Shown here piece by piece: positions 11,601-14,568 of a DNA stretch of 14,568 nucleotides. The stretch is from positions 1 to 14,568 of the forward strand of contig JAIUYC010000005.1 of assembly GCA_020216575.1 (NCBI GenBank), in the 5' to 3' direction. Numbering within the stretch: the first letter of the stretch is position 1; the number at the start of each line of letters is the position of its first letter. The translations under genes and the position numbers were made by a program. Source of the stretch: Coleofasciculus sp. S288. GTDB taxonomy: Bacteria > Cyanobacteriota > Cyanobacteriia > Cyanobacteriales > Coleofasciculaceae. A model generated the notes under the pieces. It was given only the letters and a program-made list of their open reading frames with translations. It did no database searches and was not told the origin of the DNA.

Positions 11601-14568
11601 ATGCATTTGCGTCTTAGAACCCTTGGCCTTGCCACTGCTACTCTCCTGCTTTCTGTCACCTCTCCCTTCTTACCCCCTTCCTTAACTCTCTCGCCTTCAG
11701 TCGCAGAGGCACAAACCAATCAAGATCGGAAAACTGAAGCCGATCGCCTCTTGGAAGAAGGGATAGAACTGTATGACAAAATTAATTTAGGAGGCGCACT
11801 TGCTAGATTCGAGGAAGCCTTATTAATTTATCAAGAAATAGGCGACAAGGTAGGCGAAGGGACAACCCTCCACCAAATCGGGTTAGTTTACAACAGCAGG
11901 AACGAGTATCAGCAGGCGTCGGATTACTACCAACGAGCTTTGGCAGTTCAACGGGACGTGCCTGATGGTGCAGGTGCTAGAGTAACCCTCTACAGAATTG
12001 GCAAAATTTACGATAGGCTGGGAGACTATCAGCAGGCGCTCGATTACTACCAGCAAGCTGTAGCCATTCAACAGGAATTGAATGATGATACACAACATAG
12101 CGCTGCTTGTCGCGATCGCGCTTGGCAAGGGATAACCTTTGAAGGAATTGGGAAAGTTTACCAACGATTGGCAGACTATCAGCAGTCGCTTGATTCCTAT
12201 CAGCAAGCCTTAGCAATTCAACAGGAACTGAGTTCTTGCGCTGATAAAGATATACCCCCTTCCTACGCTAGAGGCGCAACCCTCCTCCAAAATACGGGGT
12301 TAGTCGCTCAGGAAGTGGGAGAGTATCAGCAGGCGTTGGATTCCTACCAGCAAGCTTTAGCAATTTATCAAGAACTTGACGAGCGTGATGAGCAATGGGG
12401 AATCCTCAACCAGATTGGGGTAGTTTACCGCAAAATGGGAGAGTATCAACAAGCGATCGATACCTTCCAAAAAGCACAGAAAATGAACGTCTTCCTTGGT
12501 AGTAATTTCGGTCAAGGTGGAGTGTTCAACAATATAGGCTTAGTTTACTACGAGTTAGAAAACTATCAACAGGCGCTTGATTCCTACCAAAAAGCGCTAG
12601 CCTTTGCCCAGAACATTGATGATAGGGCGGGTGAAGGAGTAAGTCTCAACAATCTGGGGGGAGTTTACCACAAGTTAGAAAAGTATCAACAAGCGCTAGA
12701 TTATTACCAACAAGCCTTAGCAATTATGCAGGAAGTGGGCGACAAGAAAGGGGAAGGAGTAACCCTTAACAATATTGGTGCAGTTTACGACAAGCTAGGA
12801 CAGTATCAGCAGGCGATCGAGTTTTATCAACAAGCATTGGCAATTTTCCAAAAAATGGGTGACAGAGCTTTTGAAGCAGTCACACTCACCAATATTGGGG
12901 TAACTTACGACCATCTTGGAGAATCTCATAAGGCACTCGATTACTATCAACAAGCCTTGGTAATTCAGCCGGAAATTGGCAACAAGACAGGTAAAGAAAC
13001 ACCCCCTTTGCCGATTACCTTGAACCTTGAGCCTCTGATTCTTCCAGAGTCCCCGACAGCAGTCAAAGAAGAACAGGAAGTTCAGCTCTATCAAAAAGGA
13101 ATGCAACTCTCCAAGCGAGGTCAATATCGAGAAGCCCTAGAGACATTCCAGAAAGCCTTGGTGATTGCTAGAGAACTTGGCGATAAGGCGAGGGAATGGA
13201 AAAATCTTAACCAAATTGGGCTAGTTTATAACAGCCTAGGTGAGTATAAATTCGCACTGGATTTCTTACAGCAAGCCTTAGCGATTCCCAAACAAGTGTT
13301 TGAGAATACAGGCGCAATCCACTACAACATGGGGCTAGTTTACAGTAGCTTGGGAGACTACACCAAAGCTCTAGAATTCTATCAACAAGCCTCAGCACTC
13401 GCCCAAAAACGTGGCAATAAGGCAGGAGAAGTGAGAATTCTCAACACGATTGGCAATGTTCATTCCAAGCTAGAACAGTACGAATTAGCGTTGGATTTTT
13501 ATCAGCAAGCCTTAGCACTCCTCAAAACCGTTGACTTTGAAAAAAAATTGCTGGAAGGAGCAACACTCAATAATATTGCACAAGTTTACAGCAACCAGAA
13601 AAAGTACGACTTAGCCTTAGAGTTCTATCAACAAGCTTTAACGATTCAAAAACAATTTGGTTCCAAGGCAGGTGAAGGGGCAATCCTCGACAATATTGGA
13701 GAAGCTTACTATCAATTGGGACAGTATCAAACCGCCCTAGGGTATTACCAGCAAGCTTTAGTAATCAGTCAAGAGACGGGTGATCGAGCGAGAGAAGGAG
13801 AAAATATGAGTAATATCGGTTACTTACTAGAGAAACAGAACAAACCTGAATTAGCCATTGTTTTCTTCAAACAATCCGTTAACGTCAGAGAAGCAATTCG
13901 GGAAAATATCAAGGGACTTCCTCAAGAACAACAGCAATCCTACACCGAAACCATTGCTGAGGATTATCGCCACTTAGCTGACTTATTCTTACAACAAAAC
14001 CGCATCCTCGAAGCCCAACGAGTCCTCGATTTACTCAAAGTTCAAGAACTCGACGACTATCTGCGTAATGTGCGTGGGAGTAGAGGAACTGCGCAAGGCG
14101 TACCAAATCTACCTCCAGAACAACAAATTGAAGAGAGCTACCAAGAAATTATCGACAAAGCGATCGCTATTGGTAAAGAACTCACCCAACTGCGAGAAAA
14201 AGGCAACCGCACTCCCCAAGAAGAACAGCGCCTTACCCAACTCGTGAAAGCACAGGAAAAAATTACCGCAGATTTCAATACCTTTATCGAAAGTGACGAA
14301 GTATTAGCACTCGTTAACCAACTCACTCCCAAAACACGCAACGCTGATTTAGTAGACGACTTAGAAGGCCTTCTCAGTATCCAAGACAACCTGAAAAATC
14401 TGCAACAAAATGCCGTTCTTCTCTACCCTCTCATCCTAGACGATCGCCTCGAACTCGTCCTCACCACTCCCGACTCTCCCCCCATTCGCCGCACTGTTCC
14501 AGTTAGCAAAGAGCAACTTTCTAAAACCATCCTCGCCTTCCGCCAAGCCTTACGCAACCGTACATCTG
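11601..14568 (+). CDS. Secreted TPR protein, N-terminal part of a TPR-CHAT protein (runs off the window)
   Basis: The frame stays open from ATG 11601 to the last base: 989 codons without a stop, the largest gene here. It begins with a signal peptide (MHLRLR, hydrophobic stretch, SVAEA, cleavage expected after about residue 37). About 17 TPR units follow (about 45-770), most with a 40-residue period and the consensus LNNIG.VY..LG.YQQALDYYQQALAI. The array is broken after unit 10 by a Pro-rich link (about 461-491). Next come a charged helical region (about 780-930) and LLYPLILDDRLELVL (from 940), the sequence that in cyanobacterial TPR-CHAT proteins introduces the caspase-like CHAT domain. The catalytic His and Cys would lie beyond the window, so CHAT is inferred. 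TPRs bind protein partners; substrates are unknown. Confidence 0.9.
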   Translation, partial: MHLRLRTLGLATATLLLSVTSPFLPPSLTLSPSVAEAQTNQDRKTEADRLLEEGIELYDKINLGGALARFEEALLIYQEIGDKVGEGTTLHQIGLVYNSRNEYQQASDYYQRALAVQRDVPDGAGARVTLYRIGKIYDRLGDYQQALDYYQQAVAIQQELNDDTQHSAACRDRAWQGITFEGIGKVYQRLADYQQSLDSYQQALAIQQELSSCADKDIPPSYARGATLLQNTGLVAQEVGEYQQALDSYQQALAIYQELDERDEQWGILNQIGVVYRKMGEYQQAIDTFQKAQKMNVFLGSNFGQGGVFNNIGLVYYELENYQQALDSYQKALAFAQNIDDRAGEGVSLNNLGGVYHKLEKYQQALDYYQQALAIMQEVGDKKGEGVTLNNIGAVYDKLGQYQQAIEFYQQALAIFQKMGDRAFEAVTLTNIGVTYDHLGESHKALDYYQQALVIQPEIGNKTGKETPPLPITLNLEPLILPESPTAVKEEQEVQLYQKGMQLSKRGQYREALETFQKALVIARELGDKAREWKNLNQIGLVYNSLGEYKFALDFLQQALAIPKQVFENTGAIHYNMGLVYSSLGDYTKALEFYQQASALAQKRGNKAGEVRILNTIGNVHSKLEQYELALDFYQQALALLKTVDFEKKLLEGATLNNIAQVYSNQKKYDLALEFYQQALTIQKQFGSKAGEGAILDNIGEAYYQLGQYQTALGYYQQALVISQETGDRAREGENMSNIGYLLEKQNKPELAIVFFKQSVNVREAIRENIKGLPQEQQQSYTETIAEDYRHLADLFLQQNRILEAQRVLDLLKVQELDDYLRNVRGSRGTAQGVPNLPPEQQIEESYQEIIDKAIAIGKELTQLREKGNRTPQEEQRLTQLVKAQEKITADFNTFIESDEVLALVNQLTPKTRNADLVDDLEGLLSIQDNLKNLQQNAVLLYPLILDDRLELVLTTPDSPPIRRTVPVSKEQLSKTILAFRQALRNRTS
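11880..13880 (+). repeat. 120-bp-period tandem repeats encoding TPR units
   Basis: Blocks such as TATCAGCAGGCGCTCGATTA recur about every 120 bases, longer where residues were inserted at 12090-12125 and 12228-12275. The DNA copies are similar enough to allow slippage or recombination between units. Minus-strand frames in this stretch are shadows of the repeats. Confidence 0.8.

Noticed and set aside
11883..13398. Minus-strand frames across the TPR gene
   Set aside because: They recur with the 120-bp repeat period and mirror the TPR codons.
11880..13880. Regular 120-bp repeats considered as CRISPR or satellite DNA
   Set aside because: The repeats are coding, in frame and diverged, with no unique spacers.

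Overview
The window looks like a piece of a cyanobacterial chromosome, probably from a filamentous, repeat-rich genome. The HIP1 octamer GCGATCGC occurs 9 times in 14.6 kb, where about 0.2 would be expected by chance. Other cyanobacterial marks are a long pyruvate kinase with a C-terminal PEP-utiliser domain, a Spk-type kinase with a C-terminal SH3-like domain, an FHA-GAF adenylate cyclase, a Uma2 (DUF820) protein, a TPR-CHAT protein, and the usual intergenic palindromes. I see no rRNA, tRNA or CRISPR array.

Layout from left to right. Positions 1-500 hold no convincing gene, but contain a 93-bp MITE-like element (136-228) with inverted ends and a 5-bp direct repeat. Pyruvate kinase lies at 501-2288 (+). 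On the minus strand at 2406-4100 a small gene has been split by a tnpB-only IS200/IS605-family element (2649-4046). Its two halves (18 and 80 codons) rejoin exactly in frame when the element is removed. The restored protein (about 98 aa) would have one N-terminal membrane helix, and its start lies 12 bases behind the stop of the FHA-GAF-adenylate cyclase gene (4113-5720, -), so the two were probably an operon. A 440-base divergent intergenic region separates the cyclase from a membrane-anchored Ser/Thr kinase (6162-7643, +), followed by a Uma2 protein (7707-8411, +). A secreted protein of unknown function lies at 8804-9406 (+).

Positions 9407-10108 are mostly dispersed repeats plus a terminator-like hairpin. 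A second tnpB-only element (10109 to about 11552, -) carries a quite different TnpB but the same right-end architecture. It stops about 50 bases before a large secreted TPR protein gene (11601 to beyond the window, +). That frame stays open to the last base. It encodes 17 TPR units and ends where the CHAT peptidase domain is expected to begin.

The central block reads as a signalling region. A kinase that phosphorylates Ser/Thr is divergent from a cyclase whose FHA domain could read phosphothreonine, and the cyclase's putative partner gene has been broken by a transposon. The best-supported new observations are the exactly reversible gene interruption and the shared, IS608-like end grammar (GAAT, bulged hairpin, TCAA) of two elements with unrelated TnpBs. 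That grammar lets insertion junctions and reRNA guides be predicted directly.
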